Below, in pieces: positions 1-8,831 of a stretch of DNA of 64,000 bases. The translations under genes and the position numbers were made by a program. Numbering within the stretch: position 1 is the first letter of the stretch; every line of letters begins with the position of its first letter. The notes below the pieces were generated by a model, which was given only the letters and a program-made list of their open reading frames with translations, did no database searches and was not told the DNA's origin. This DNA comes from Fontibacterium sp040404065 (GTDB lineage Bacteria; Pseudomonadota; Alphaproteobacteria; Pelagibacterales; Pelagibacteraceae). The DNA is taken from the NCBI GenBank assembly GCA_040404065.1, contig JBBAJM010000001.1; one strand, written 5' to 3'.

Positions 1-673
1 AAGACAAGTCGTAATCATCATGAAAAGAATTTCTTTCAGTATTAAGCGTTAAAGAAGTATTTAAATTTATTGTAGTATTTTCATCAATATTATTTCCAAT
101 AGTTAATGATGCTGTCTTCGCATAAGTCATATCTCTTCGAATGGTTCCATCGGCATTAGGATATTCGATATCAGCGTTATAAAAATATCCAGTTTTTGAT
201 ATTGCCTCGATGTTGGAATTGTTTGTTTGGCTATAACCTAAATCAAGAAAAGAATACCATCCTTTATTAATTTTTTGTCCCAAAGCTAACTGTTGATCTT
301 TATTATCTTTTGCTAACTGATCTCTTTTTTTTATTGTTTTGTCCAAATATTCTTTCATATCTGCTGAAAGATTAGGATTTTTTTTCATCTCCTCAATAAT
401 TTCTAGAACTTTATCATTAGAATCTGTTTTAGTTAAAACGGATAATAAATATAATTTTAAATCTGTATTCTGCGGATATAATAAATTTAATCTTTCTAAC
501 GCAGCAATTGTAGATTTAAGCTTACCCGCCTCTTCTTGTTGTTTTGCGTATTCTAAGTTTAACTTAAGATCGCCAGGGTTATTTAAAACTTGTTCAAGTG
601 TTATTTCTGAATAAGCATTTCCATTAACTAGAAAAATTACTACAGAAACTATAAAAATTTTCAAAATATTCAT
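1..673 (-). CDS. Secreted TPR-like/beta-barrel-like protein, 3' end off the left edge
   Basis: This reading frame is open from the ATG at 673 to the window edge, giving the first 224 residues. Residues 1-21 look like a signal peptide: a short basic start, a hydrophobic run and an NGNAYS-type cleavage region. Residues about 25-140 are helical and charged and resemble tetratricopeptide-type repeats (YAKQQEEAGKLKSTIAALER and following). From about residue 150 the sequence changes to alternating polar/aromatic strands such as WYSFLDLGYSQTNNSNIE, typical of an outer-membrane barrel. A helical-repeat front and a barrel rear recall DUF560/Slam-like outer-membrane proteins, but that assignment is an inference. 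The gene points away from the neighbouring udg-cinA pair. Confidence 0.6.
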   Translation of the reverse strand, partial: MNILKIFIVSVVIFLVNGNAYSEITLEQVLNNPGDLKLNLEYAKQQEEAGKLKSTIAALERLNLLYPQNTDLKLYLLSVLTKTDSNDKVLEIIEEMKKNPNLSADMKEYLDKTIKKRDQLAKDNKDQQLALGQKINKGWYSFLDLGYSQTNNSNIEAISKTGYFYNADIEYPNADGTIRRDMTYAKTASLTIGNNIDENTTINLNTSLTLNTERNSFHDDYDLS

Positions 674-807
674 TAGCAAATTAATACATTAATAAGACTT
701 CTTTTTTATATGACGTTTTGTCTCCTTTAAAGAAAAATTTGATTAATTATAAAAATTAAATCTATTAAACTGCTAAATGAATCAAGGCTTTTTTAGAATA
801 ATAACAA

Positions 808-1362
808 TTAAATTTTTTGAACCAATGTCTGCAAATCTTTTATTGCAAATTTTTTTTGATTATGCTGCCTTAATAAATAAGCAGGATGAAAAGTAGTTAA
901 AATATTAAAATAGGAATTAATAATTTTTATAATTTTCCACTTACCCCTTACTTCGCTTAATGGACCTACATGATTTAACAAAGCTGTTGCTGCAGTGGCC
1001 CCGAGTAATAATATGCATTTTGGTTTTATAATTTCTATATGCTTAAATAATAGCTTTTTAAATTCATTAATTTCTTTAGGTGTAGGTTTTCTATTTTTAT
1101 CAGGTCTATAATTTACTACATTAGTTATATAAACTTTTGATCTATCTAAATTGACAGTTTCCAAAAGATTATCCAAAATTTTTCCTGCCCTACCAACAAA
1201 AGGTTTTTGCAATTTATCTTCTGTTCTTCCTGGCGCCTCCCCCACTATCATTACTTTTGCATCTTTATTTCCGTCTGAAAAAACTAAATTTTTTGCAGGA
1301 AAATTTTTATTGAGTTTTAAAATTAATTTTTTTAACTTGGATAATTCTTGATCTTTTTGCAT
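808..1362 (-). CDS. Uracil-DNA glycosylase, family 4-like
   Basis: The product (184 residues) should remove uracil from DNA and start base-excision repair. The two family motifs are clear: GEAPG at residues 41-45 and HPAYLLR at 159-165, with FVGRAGKIL between them as in family 4/5 enzymes. The four cysteines that hold the [4Fe-4S] cluster in classical family 4 enzymes are absent. The only cysteine is C116, and the usual KCRPP segment reads NYRPD at 84-88. Some alphaproteobacterial relatives also lack part of this set, so this may be a cluster-free subgroup. Its ATG overlaps the stop of the upstream cinA-like gene by one base, so the two are probably co-translated. Confidence 0.85.
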   Translation of the reverse strand: MQKDQELSKLKKLILKLNKNFPAKNLVFSDGNKDAKVMIVGEAPGRTEDKLQKPFVGRAGKILDNLLETVNLDRSKVYITNVVNYRPDKNRKPTPKEINEFKKLLFKHIEIIKPKCILLLGATAATALLNHVGPLSEVRGKWKIIKIINSYFNILTTFHPAYLLRQHNQKKFAIKDLQTLVQKI

Positions 1363-2108
1363 TATGAGTTTTTAATTTTTTTAATAATGCTTTCTAAAAT
1401 TTTCTTACAAGATTGAATTCTTTTTTTAGAGTAGCCTCTGATGACAAGAGCAACCCCTACTTTTCCCGATTGAAAAAATGGATAACTTCCGAGACTTAAA
1501 TCTTTAAATTTTTTTTGCAACAAGCCAAGCTCTTTTCCTATCTTACTCTCGGGTAAACCCGCCTGAACAGTTTCGCTATATACCTTCTGACCTCCGGCAA
1601 TTAATTGCTCTAATGAATACATCATTGATTGCAGAATAACTGGTACCCCGGGTAAAACAAAAACGTTCTTAATATAAAAACCAGGAGCAGAACTTGATGG
1701 ATTATAAATTAATCCGGCGCCCCTTGGCATCTTTGCCATTTTTTTTCTTGCTTCATTAAAATAAGAATTTTCATAGTGTCTTTCTAAGATTTCATAAGCC
1801 TCTTTGTTGTATTCGTATTTTTTTTTAAGCGCCTTCGAGATTGAAGAGGCTGTAATATCATCATGGGTTGGCCCGATACCACCCGTGGTAAACAAATAAT
1901 TGTATTTTTTTCTTAATAAATTTACTGAAGATATAATTGTATTCAAATCATCAGGAATAATTCTAACTTCTTTTAATTGAATTCCTCTTTCATTAAGCCA
2001 TTTAGCAAGGAATGAAGTATTAGCATCTTGTGTTCTGCCAGATAAAATTTCATCCCCTATTATTAAAATAGCAGCAAAAACTTTTTTTTTTTTATTTTGT
2101 GTAGACAT
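1362..2108 (-). CDS. CinA-type molybdopterin-binding (MoCF) domain protein
   Basis: The 248-residue protein is a single MoCF_biosynth domain of the CinA N-terminal type. GDEILSG (residues 18-24) and TTGGIGPTHDD (74-84) are the conserved ligand-binding loops. In CinA this domain acts on ADP-ribose or related pyrophosphates, while a separate C-terminal domain deamidates NMN. That C-terminal deamidase is absent, as in many alphaproteobacteria, so NMN deamidase activity should not be assumed. It lies upstream of the uracil glycosylase with a one-base stop/start overlap. Its start is only about 20 bases from divergent sfsA, so the two promoters must reach into the coding regions. Confidence 0.82.
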   Translation of the reverse strand: MSTQNKKKKVFAAILIIGDEILSGRTQDANTSFLAKWLNERGIQLKEVRIIPDDLNTIISSVNLLRKKYNYLFTTGGIGPTHDDITASSISKALKKKYEYNKEAYEILERHYENSYFNEARKKMAKMPRGAGLIYNPSSSAPGFYIKNVFVLPGVPVILQSMMYSLEQLIAGGQKVYSETVQAGLPESKIGKELGLLQKKFKDLSLGSYPFFQSGKVGVALVIRGYSKKRIQSCKKILESIIKKIKNS

Positions 2109-2130
2109 CTAAATGATATTAATACTTTTA

Positions 2131-2826
2131 ATGAAATTTAACACCCCATTAATTAAAACAAAATTTATAAAAAGATACAAAAGATTCTTTGTTGACTTGC
2201 TATTAAATAAAAAAATTGTCACCGCACATTGTGCAAACTCTGGATCTATGATTGGCCTCCTCAATGAAGGAGAAAACGCATGGGTTTCTGAATCGAAAAA
2301 CAAAGAAAGAAAACTTAAATATACCTTAGAAATTTTAGAACATGACAAACAAATGATTGGTGTTAACACACACTCAACAAATAAAATCGTAGAAGAAGCA
2401 CTAATTAATAAAAAAATAAAAGAACTTGCTAATTTTGATCAAATTAAAAGAGAAGTAAAATTTAATGACAATACTAGATTTGATTTTTTAGTTTCTAATA
2501 AAAAAGAGCAAACTTTCATAGAAGTTAAAAATGTTACCTTAAAAAGAGAAAAGGATTATGCGGAGTTTCCTGACGCACCAACTACTAGAGGTCAAAAACA
2601 TTTATTGGAACTTATTGATGCTATAAAAAAAAATTACAAAGCTTATTTAATATTCTTAGTACAAAGAGAAGATTGTAATTTCTTTAAAATATCTAAAGAT
2701 ATTGACGAAAAATACTATGAATATTTAATACAAGCTAAAAAAAAAGGTGTTAATTTTTTATGCTATTCCAGTAAAATAACCGATAAAGAAATAATACTTA
2801 ACAAAAAAATAGAGATTAAATTTTGA
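2131..2826 (+). CDS. sfsA: SfsA family protein (sugar fermentation stimulation homologue)
   Basis: The protein (231 residues from this start) has the SfsA hallmarks: HCANSGSM near residues 33-40, a following Leu/Trp-containing segment, and the nuclease-like core FDFLVSN...TFIEVKNVTL with the Asp/Glu-x-Lys arrangement. SfsA was described as a DNA-binding factor linked to maltose metabolism in E. coli; its fold suggests a nucleic-acid role, but the function in this lineage is unknown. An upstream ATG at 2113 would add six hydrophobic residues. The 2131 ATG is preferred because family members begin close to the basic KTKFIKRYKRF segment. Its stop overlaps the start of map by one base. Confidence 0.85.
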   Translation: MKFNTPLIKTKFIKRYKRFFVDLLLNKKIVTAHCANSGSMIGLLNEGENAWVSESKNKERKLKYTLEILEHDKQMIGVNTHSTNKIVEEALINKKIKELANFDQIKREVKFNDNTRFDFLVSNKKEQTFIEVKNVTLKREKDYAEFPDAPTTRGQKHLLELIDAIKKNYKAYLIFLVQREDCNFFKISKDIDEKYYEYLIQAKKKGVNFLCYSSKITDKEIILNKKIEIKF

Positions 2827-3596
2827 TGAAAATAGAAAAAGAAGAATCTTATTCTGTTAAAATATATAATGATGCAGATTTTAAGGGTTTAAAAAAAGCC
2901 GGCGAACTTGCAGCACGTGCTTTGGACTATGTAGAAAAACTTATCAAGCCAGGTGTTAAAACTGATTTTATAGATAAAACTGCAAATCAATATTTAAATG
3001 ATCATGGAGCGTTTTCTGCTCCGCTTTTTTATAGAGGTTATCCAAAATCAATTTGCACCTCTATTAATCATGTAGTTTGTCATGGAATTCCAAATGATAA
3101 AATTTTGAATGAAGGTGATATTATCAATATAGATATAACTGCAATTCTTGACGGGTATTATGGCGATACTAGCAAAACATTTTCGGTTGGAAAAATTCCT
3201 ATAAAAGCAGAAAGGCTTATTAAAATAACTTATGAAAGCATGATGGAAGGCATTAAAGTTTTAAAGCCGGGAATTACTTTGGGTGATATTGGGTTTGCTA
3301 TTCAATCTTATGCTGAAGCTCGTGGTTGTTCTGTTGTTAGAGATTTTTGCGGCCATGGAGTTGGTAAACAATTTCATGAAGAGCCTAATATTTTGCACTA
3401 CGGAAAAAAAGGTGAAGGAATGAAGATAAAAAAAGGCATGGTTTTTACAATTGAACCCATGATTAACTTAGGTGAATATCATACTAAAGTATTGCAGGAC
3501 GGTTGGACTGCCGTTACAAAAGATAAATCGTTATCGGCACAATTTGAACATACTGTTGGTATAACTAATAATGGATACGAAATTTTTACTTTATAA
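2826..3596 (+). CDS. map: Methionine aminopeptidase, type I
   Basis: This cytosolic metalloenzyme (256 residues) removes the initiator methionine from new proteins. All metal ligands of the pita-bread fold are visible: D103 in NIDITAILDG, D114 in GDTSKTF, H177 in CGHGVG, E210 in FTIEPM and E241 in FEHTVG. The substrate-side histidine is in VVCHGIP (H86). The ATG at 2826 shares one base with the sfsA TGA stop, which points to translational coupling. A TTG three bases earlier is in frame but unnecessary. The purine cluster begins 33 bases downstream on the same strand. Confidence 0.95.
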   Translation: MKIEKEESYSVKIYNDADFKGLKKAGELAARALDYVEKLIKPGVKTDFIDKTANQYLNDHGAFSAPLFYRGYPKSICTSINHVVCHGIPNDKILNEGDIINIDITAILDGYYGDTSKTFSVGKIPIKAERLIKITYESMMEGIKVLKPGITLGDIGFAIQSYAEARGCSVVRDFCGHGVGKQFHEEPNILHYGKKGEGMKIKKGMVFTIEPMINLGEYHTKVLQDGWTAVTKDKSLSAQFEHTVGITNNGYEIFTL

Positions 3597-3629
3597 TAAA
3601 ATAGTGTTAATGGATTATAACGTATCTAA

Positions 3630-4925
3630 ATGATCTCAAGATATTCACGCGAAAAAATTGCAAAAATCTGGCAACCTGAAAATAAATATAAAATATGGTT
3701 GGATATTGAAATTTATGCAGCTGAAGCTATGGAAAAATTTAAAATTATTCCAAAAGGCATTGCTAAAGAAATAAGAAAAAAAGCTAAAATTAATCCAAAA
3801 CGAATTGATCAGATCGAAAAAAAAGTAAAACACGACGTAATTGCATTTCTTACTTCAATAACAGAAAAAGTTGGTCAAAAAGCAAAATTCTTACACCAAG
3901 GAATGACTTCTTCCGATGTGTTAGATACCTGCTTTAATATTCAATTATACCAATCAGGACAAATTATTTTAAAAGATTTAGAAGAACTTTTAAGAATACT
4001 AAAAGCAAAATCTATTAAATATAAAAAAACAGTTTGCGTTGGAAGAAGCCATGGAATTCATGCTGAACCAGTAACTTTTGGATTAAAGCTTCTTACTTAT
4101 TATGCTGAATTTAAGAGAAATAAAAAAAGAATGGAGCAAGCAATTAATGAAATTTCAACTTGCGCAATCTCAGGGGCCGTTGGAACTTTTGCGCATATAA
4201 ACCCTGGCATTGAACAATATGTAGCAAAAAAACTTAAATTTAAAGCAGAGCCAATCTCAACCCAGGTTATTCCGAGAGATCGTCATGCTTATTTTTTTAG
4301 TGTCCTTGCGATAATTGCATCTTCCGCTGAAAGACTAGCTACAGAAATAAGACACTTGCAAAGAACTGAAGTTTTAGAAGTAGAAGAATATTTTTCCGCA
4401 GGACAAAAAGGCTCTTCTGCAATGCCTCATAAAAGAAATCCAGTTCTGTCTGAAAACATTACCGGACTTGCAAGATTAATTAGAAGCTACGCTTATCCAG
4501 CCTTAGAGAATGTAGTATTGTGGCACGAAAGAGATATTAGCCACTCAAGTGTTGAAAGGAATATTGGTCCTGATGCAACTGTTACATTGGATTTTGTTTT
4601 AGCAAGATTATCTAATGTAATTAAAAATCTAATTGTTTATCCAAAAAATATGCAAAAAAATTTAGAAAAATTTAATGGCCTCATCTTTTCCCAAAATGTT
4701 TTATTAAAATTAACTCAAAAAGGCATGACTAGAGAACTTGCTTATAAAGTTGTTCAAAAAAATGCCATGAAAACATGGACTTCTAATGAAAGTTTTTTTG
4801 ACAATCTAAATAATAACAAACAGATTAGATCTAAATTATCCACAGACGATCTTAAAAAACTATTCAACATGAATTCTCATTTAAGATACATTAACTCTAT
4901 CTACGGAAGAGTATTTAAAAGCTAA
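3630..4925 (+). CDS. purB: Adenylosuccinate lyase
   Basis: PurB (431 residues) makes two fumarate-releasing cleavages in purine synthesis, SAICAR to AICAR and adenylosuccinate to AMP. The fumarase/aspartase superfamily signature SSAMPHKRNP is at residues 262-271 in the mobile catalytic loop. TSSD (93-96) and the conserved histidine in RSHGIHAEP (H141) are also present. Length and domain plan match the bacterial short form. It heads the compact purB-purC-purS-purQ-purL run, and its TAA overlaps the ATG of purC by one base. No convincing Shine-Dalgarno sequence precedes the start. Confidence 0.95.
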   Translation: MISRYSREKIAKIWQPENKYKIWLDIEIYAAEAMEKFKIIPKGIAKEIRKKAKINPKRIDQIEKKVKHDVIAFLTSITEKVGQKAKFLHQGMTSSDVLDTCFNIQLYQSGQIILKDLEELLRILKAKSIKYKKTVCVGRSHGIHAEPVTFGLKLLTYYAEFKRNKKRMEQAINEISTCAISGAVGTFAHINPGIEQYVAKKLKFKAEPISTQVIPRDRHAYFFSVLAIIASSAERLATEIRHLQRTEVLEVEEYFSAGQKGSSAMPHKRNPVLSENITGLARLIRSYAYPALENVVLWHERDISHSSVERNIGPDATVTLDFVLARLSNVIKNLIVYPKNMQKNLEKFNGLIFSQNVLLKLTQKGMTRELAYKVVQKNAMKTWTSNESFFDNLNNNKQIRSKLSTDDLKKLFNMNSHLRYINSIYGRVFKS

Positions 4926-5713
4926 TGGCTAGAGGAAAACAAATATACGAAGGTAAAGCCAAAATATTGTATGAAGGTCCTGAAAAAGGAACTTTAATCC
5001 AATATTTTAAAGACGATGCAACAGCTTTTAATAATAAAAAAAAAGCAATCATAGATGGTAAAGGGGTTTTGAATAATAGAATTTCAGAATTCTTATTGTC
5101 TCAGTTAAATCAAATCGGAATTAAAACGCATTTTATAAAAAGATTAAATATGCGTGAACAACTTATTAAATCGTTAGAAATTATTCCAATAGAAGTTGTG
5201 GTAAGAAACATTGCTGCAGGAACTTTATCAACTAGACTTGGAATTAGCGAAGGAACAGATCTTAATAAGCCTCTCTTAGAGTTTTATTATAAAAACGATG
5301 AACTTGGGGATCCATTAGTAAATGAAAATCATATTCTTAGTTTAAACTGGGCAACTCAAAGTGAATTAATACATATTTCAGAACAGGCTTTAAGAATTAA
5401 TGATTTCTTAATTGGCATGTTTAGAGGAATTGGAATTAAGCTTGTTGATTTTAAGTTAGAGTTTGGAAGACAGTGGAATGGTGATGAGGCTGAAATTTTT
5501 TTAGCTGACGAAATTAGTCCAGACACATGCAGATTATGGGATGTTAAAGATGAAAGAAAATTAGACAAAGACAGATTTAGAAAAGATCTAGGTGGATTAG
5601 TTGAGGCTTACCAAGAAGTTGCTCGCAGACTTGGAATCATGCCAGAAGGTTCAAATATCAAAGAAATCAAAACAGGTATTTCGAAAAATTTAACTACTTT
5701 AAAGAAAAAATAA
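4925..5713 (+). CDS. purC: Phosphoribosylaminoimidazole-succinocarboxamide synthase
   Basis: PurC (262 residues) joins aspartate to CAIR using ATP to make SAICAR, the substrate of the neighbouring PurB. The N-terminal nucleotide-binding segment YEGKAKILYE (residues 8-17), EVVVRNIAAG (90-99) and the later LVDFKLEFG block with DEISPDTCRLWD are diagnostic of SAICAR synthetase. Length is slightly above the ~235-residue E. coli enzyme and typical of alphaproteobacterial forms. The gene begins inside the purB stop codon and is followed after four bases by purS, so it lies within one transcription unit. Confidence 0.95.
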   Translation: MARGKQIYEGKAKILYEGPEKGTLIQYFKDDATAFNNKKKAIIDGKGVLNNRISEFLLSQLNQIGIKTHFIKRLNMREQLIKSLEIIPIEVVVRNIAAGTLSTRLGISEGTDLNKPLLEFYYKNDELGDPLVNENHILSLNWATQSELIHISEQALRINDFLIGMFRGIGIKLVDFKLEFGRQWNGDEAEIFLADEISPDTCRLWDVKDERKLDKDRFRKDLGGLVEAYQEVARRLGIMPEGSNIKEIKTGISKNLTTLKKK

Positions 5714-5717
5714 AAAC

Positions 5718-5963
5718 TTGAAATTACAAGTCATTGTTACATTAAAACAAGATGTGTTAGATCCTCAGGGCTCTGCAATAAAAAGTTCTCTGTCTAACAT
5801 GGGATTTAAAAATATCGAAAAATTAAGACAGGGAAAAACATTCGAGATAACTATAAAAGAAAAGAATGAAAAAGTTGCTCTTTCTAAAGCTAAAGAAATG
5901 TGTGAAAAACTTTTAGCAAACATGACGATTGAGGACTATTCAGTAAAAGCTATTAAAGAATGA
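5718..5963 (+). CDS. purS: Phosphoribosylformylglycinamidine synthase subunit PurS
   Basis: PurS (81 residues) is the small scaffold subunit that joins PurL and PurQ so that ammonia from glutamine reaches FGAR. The sequence follows the family: an opening beta strand KLQVIVTLKQDVLDPQG, a helix, then KTFEITI and the closing helix with MCEKLLANMTIEDY. Translation most likely starts at a TTG, because no ATG or GTG in frame would keep the first beta strand. The stop overlaps purQ by four bases (ATGA). The weak start codon in a stoichiometric complex may be compensated by coupling to purC, four bases upstream. Confidence 0.9.
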   Translation: MKLQVIVTLKQDVLDPQGSAIKSSLSNMGFKNIEKLRQGKTFEITIKEKNEKVALSKAKEMCEKLLANMTIEDYSVKAIKE

Positions 5964-6634
5964 AAGCCAGCGTCATTGTTTTTCCTGGCTCAAATTGCGA
6001 TCGCGACATAAAAATCTCTCTTCAAAAATTTGACATAAAAACATCGATGGTTTGGCATGCTGATGTTAAACTTCCCAAATCAGATCTTGTAGTTCTTCCT
6101 GGGGGTTTTTCTTACGGCGATTATTTAAGATGTGGAAGCATTGCTTCTAAATCAAGAATTATGAAAGAAGTGATTAGCCATTCGAAAAAAGGTGGGCTGG
6201 TAATGGGTATATGTAATGGCTTTCAAGTTCTTGTTGAATCAGGATTGTTACCTGGCGTTTTAATAAGAAATATTAATCTTAAATTTATTTGTAGAAATAT
6301 AACTGTGAAAGTAACGAATAATAAAACAAATTTTACATCTAAAGCTAGAAGAAATTCTGTACTTGAGATTCCGATTGCACATAATGAGGGAAACTATTTT
6401 GCTAGCAAAGATTTAATCAGTCAGCTTGAAGATAATAACCAGATTGTGCTTCAGTATTGTGATGCAACTGGAAATATTAACGAGCAATCAAATCCTAACG
6501 GATCAATGAAAAATATTGCTGGAATTATAAATAAAAAAGGAAATGTGTTTGGTCTTATGCCTCACCCGGAAAGAGCCGCTGACAGTCTTTTGGGTGGAAT
6601 AGATGGTTCTTTAATTTTCAAATCTCTAAAATAA
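5960..6634 (+). CDS. purQ: Phosphoribosylformylglycinamidine synthase, glutaminase subunit
   Basis: PurQ (224 residues) is the class I glutamine amidotransferase of the three-subunit FGAM synthase. The triad is complete: nucleophile C85 in GICNGFQ, and H202 and E204 in MPHPERAADSLLGG. VFPGSNCDRD (8-17) and LPGGFSYGDYLRCG (46-59) bind substrate and form the oxyanion region. It starts inside the last codons of purS and is followed after two bases by purL, so the three subunits are encoded consecutively and in order. Confidence 0.95.
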   Translation: MKASVIVFPGSNCDRDIKISLQKFDIKTSMVWHADVKLPKSDLVVLPGGFSYGDYLRCGSIASKSRIMKEVISHSKKGGLVMGICNGFQVLVESGLLPGVLIRNINLKFICRNITVKVTNNKTNFTSKARRNSVLEIPIAHNEGNYFASKDLISQLEDNNQIVLQYCDATGNINEQSNPNGSMKNIAGIINKKGNVFGLMPHPERAADSLLGGIDGSLIFKSLK

Positions 6635-6636
6635 TT

Positions 6637-8829
6637 ATGCAAGAAGTTAATCAGGAACTCGCGATTAAACACGGTCTAACAGTTGGAGAATATAATAAAA
6701 TTATTGAACTTATGGGTAGAAATCCAAACTTAGTAGAGCTTGGAATTTTTTCAGCAATGTGGAATGAGCACTGCTCTTATAAGTCTTCAAGAATATGGCT
6801 TCAGACTTTGCCTACGAAAAACAAATATGTAATCCAAGGTCCTGGTGAAAACGCAGGGGTTGTTGATTTTGGTGATGGTGATGTTGTTATTTTTAAAATA
6901 GAAAGCCACAACCACCCTTCTTATATTGAGCCTTATCAAGGCGCCGCAACTGGTGTTGGTGGTATATTAAGAGACGTTTTTACCATGGGAGCAAGACCTG
7001 TGGCTAATTTAAACTCTATAAGATTTGGCTCTCCTAACCATGAAAAAACAAAATACTTATTAAACGGTGTTGTCTCTGGAATTGGTGGATACGGAAACTG
7101 CATTGGTGTTCCAACCGTGGGTGGCGAGACTGAATTTGACGAATGTTACAATGGAAATATTTTAGTGAACGCTATGAATGTAGGTATCGCTAAAAAAAAT
7201 AAAGTATTTTACTCAATTGCAAGCGGAGTGGGAAATCCAGTTGTTTATGTTGGTTCCAAAACAGGCAGAGATGGAATTCATGGGGCTACTATGGCTTCAG
7301 CCGAATTTGATGAGGATTCTGAATCAAAAAAACCAACGGTTCAAGTTGGAGACCCTTTTACTGAAAAATTATTATTAGAAGCTTGTTTAGAGTTAATGCA
7401 AAAAAAATCTATCGTTTCAATTCAAGATATGGGTGCCGCAGGTCTTACTTCTTCCTCGATAGAAATGGCCTCAAAAGGAGATCTTGGCATTAAAATCAAT
7501 TTAAATTTAATTCCTTGTAGAGAAAATAATATGACTCCTTATGAAATAATGCTCTCAGAAAGTCAGGAGCGAATGTTAATAGTTTTAAAAAAAGGAAAAG
7601 AAAATGAAGCTAAAAAAATATTTGAAAAATGGGGATTAGATTTTGCAATCATTGGAAGACTTACCAATACAAAGAAACTTGAACTTGAATTTAATAAAAG
7701 AATTGTATGCAGTATTCCAATTCATTCTCTTGGTGATAACGCTCCTAAATACAAAAGAGAATATATTACTTATAACTATCCAAAATCGATTAATCACAAT
7801 TCTGAGATTGACAAACTAGATATTAAAGATTCTTTACTCAAAATTTTATCTCATCCAAATTATTCAAATAAGTCATGGGTGTGGGAACAATATGATCATA
7901 TGGTTATGGCTGACACTATTCAAAAACCCGGTGGCGATTCAGCTGTTGTTCGGTATCACGGGAAAAATAAAGGAATAGCAGCTACAGTTGATTGTGTGCC
8001 AAGATATTGTAAAGCCCATCCTAAATCTGGTGCAATGCAAGCAGTATGTGAAACTTGGAGAAATTTAATTTCAGTTGGAGCTCAACCTATTGCTATTACT
8101 AATTGTCTCAATTTTGGAAATCCAGAAAAAAAAGAAATTATGGGACAATTTGTAGATAGCATTAACGGAATGAAAGAAGCTTGCGAAGCTTTGGATTACC
8201 CGGTGATATCTGGAAACGTTTCTTTATATAACGAAACAAATAGTGTTGCCATTTATCCAACTCCAACCATTGGAGGCGTTGGCCTTTTAAAGAATATTAA
8301 TAATATGATGACATATAATTTTAAAGATTCAGAAAACATTATTGCAGTTATTGGTGAGACATCAGGACATTTAAGTCAAAGTGCTTTAATTTATGATATT
8401 ATTGGTAATAAAGAAGGTCCTCCTCCACAAATTAATCTAAAGGAAGAGAAGAAAAACGGTCTTTTCGTGAGTGAATTAATTAAAAATAAATTAGTAAATG
8501 CAGTTCATGATATCTCTCATGGAGGCATCATAATAACATTAGCTGAAATGTGTATGGCGTCTAATATTGGTGCAAAAATTAAGGTATTAGGGTCTAACAC
8601 AGACAAAATCAAATATTTATTCTCTGAAGATCAGGCAAGATATTTGATTGAGATTAGTAAAAAGAATTTAGAAAAAATAAAAAAAATTGCAGTTACTAAA
8701 AATATTAAGATAGATTTTATCGGGAAAACACAGAGTGAAATATTTGAAATAGAAAATAATCTAAGAATTAGTGTTAAAGAATTAAAGACAAATAATGAAA
8801 GTTGGTTTAAAAACTATAATAAAATTTAA
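6637..8829 (+). CDS. purL: Phosphoribosylformylglycinamidine synthase subunit PurL (small form)
   Basis: PurL (730 residues) is the ATP-dependent synthetase subunit that converts FGAR to FGAM. The length is that of the small PurL that works with separate PurS and PurQ rather than the ~1300-residue fused enzyme. Visible motifs are MWNEHCSYKSS (41-51, catalytic histidine H45), the metal/ATP loop ESHNHPS (89-95), GGYGNCIGVPTVGGE and the second-half repeat SGNVSLYNET. Two AIRS-type domain pairs are arranged in tandem. It is the last purine gene of the run; bolA follows after two bases. Confidence 0.96.
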   Translation: MQEVNQELAIKHGLTVGEYNKIIELMGRNPNLVELGIFSAMWNEHCSYKSSRIWLQTLPTKNKYVIQGPGENAGVVDFGDGDVVIFKIESHNHPSYIEPYQGAATGVGGILRDVFTMGARPVANLNSIRFGSPNHEKTKYLLNGVVSGIGGYGNCIGVPTVGGETEFDECYNGNILVNAMNVGIAKKNKVFYSIASGVGNPVVYVGSKTGRDGIHGATMASAEFDEDSESKKPTVQVGDPFTEKLLLEACLELMQKKSIVSIQDMGAAGLTSSSIEMASKGDLGIKINLNLIPCRENNMTPYEIMLSESQERMLIVLKKGKENEAKKIFEKWGLDFAIIGRLTNTKKLELEFNKRIVCSIPIHSLGDNAPKYKREYITYNYPKSINHNSEIDKLDIKDSLLKILSHPNYSNKSWVWEQYDHMVMADTIQKPGGDSAVVRYHGKNKGIAATVDCVPRYCKAHPKSGAMQAVCETWRNLISVGAQPIAITNCLNFGNPEKKEIMGQFVDSINGMKEACEALDYPVISGNVSLYNETNSVAIYPTPTIGGVGLLKNINNMMTYNFKDSENIIAVIGETSGHLSQSALIYDIIGNKEGPPPQINLKEEKKNGLFVSELIKNKLVNAVHDISHGGIIITLAEMCMASNIGAKIKVLGSNTDKIKYLFSEDQARYLIEISKKNLEKIKKIAVTKNIKIDFIGKTQSEIFEIENNLRISVKELKTNNESWFKNYNKI

Positions 8830-8831
8830 TT

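Noticed and set aside
2823..2825. TTG as the map start, one codon before the ATG
   Set aside because: The ATG at 2826 overlaps the sfsA stop by one base and gives a normal methionine aminopeptidase start, so the TTG is unnecessary.
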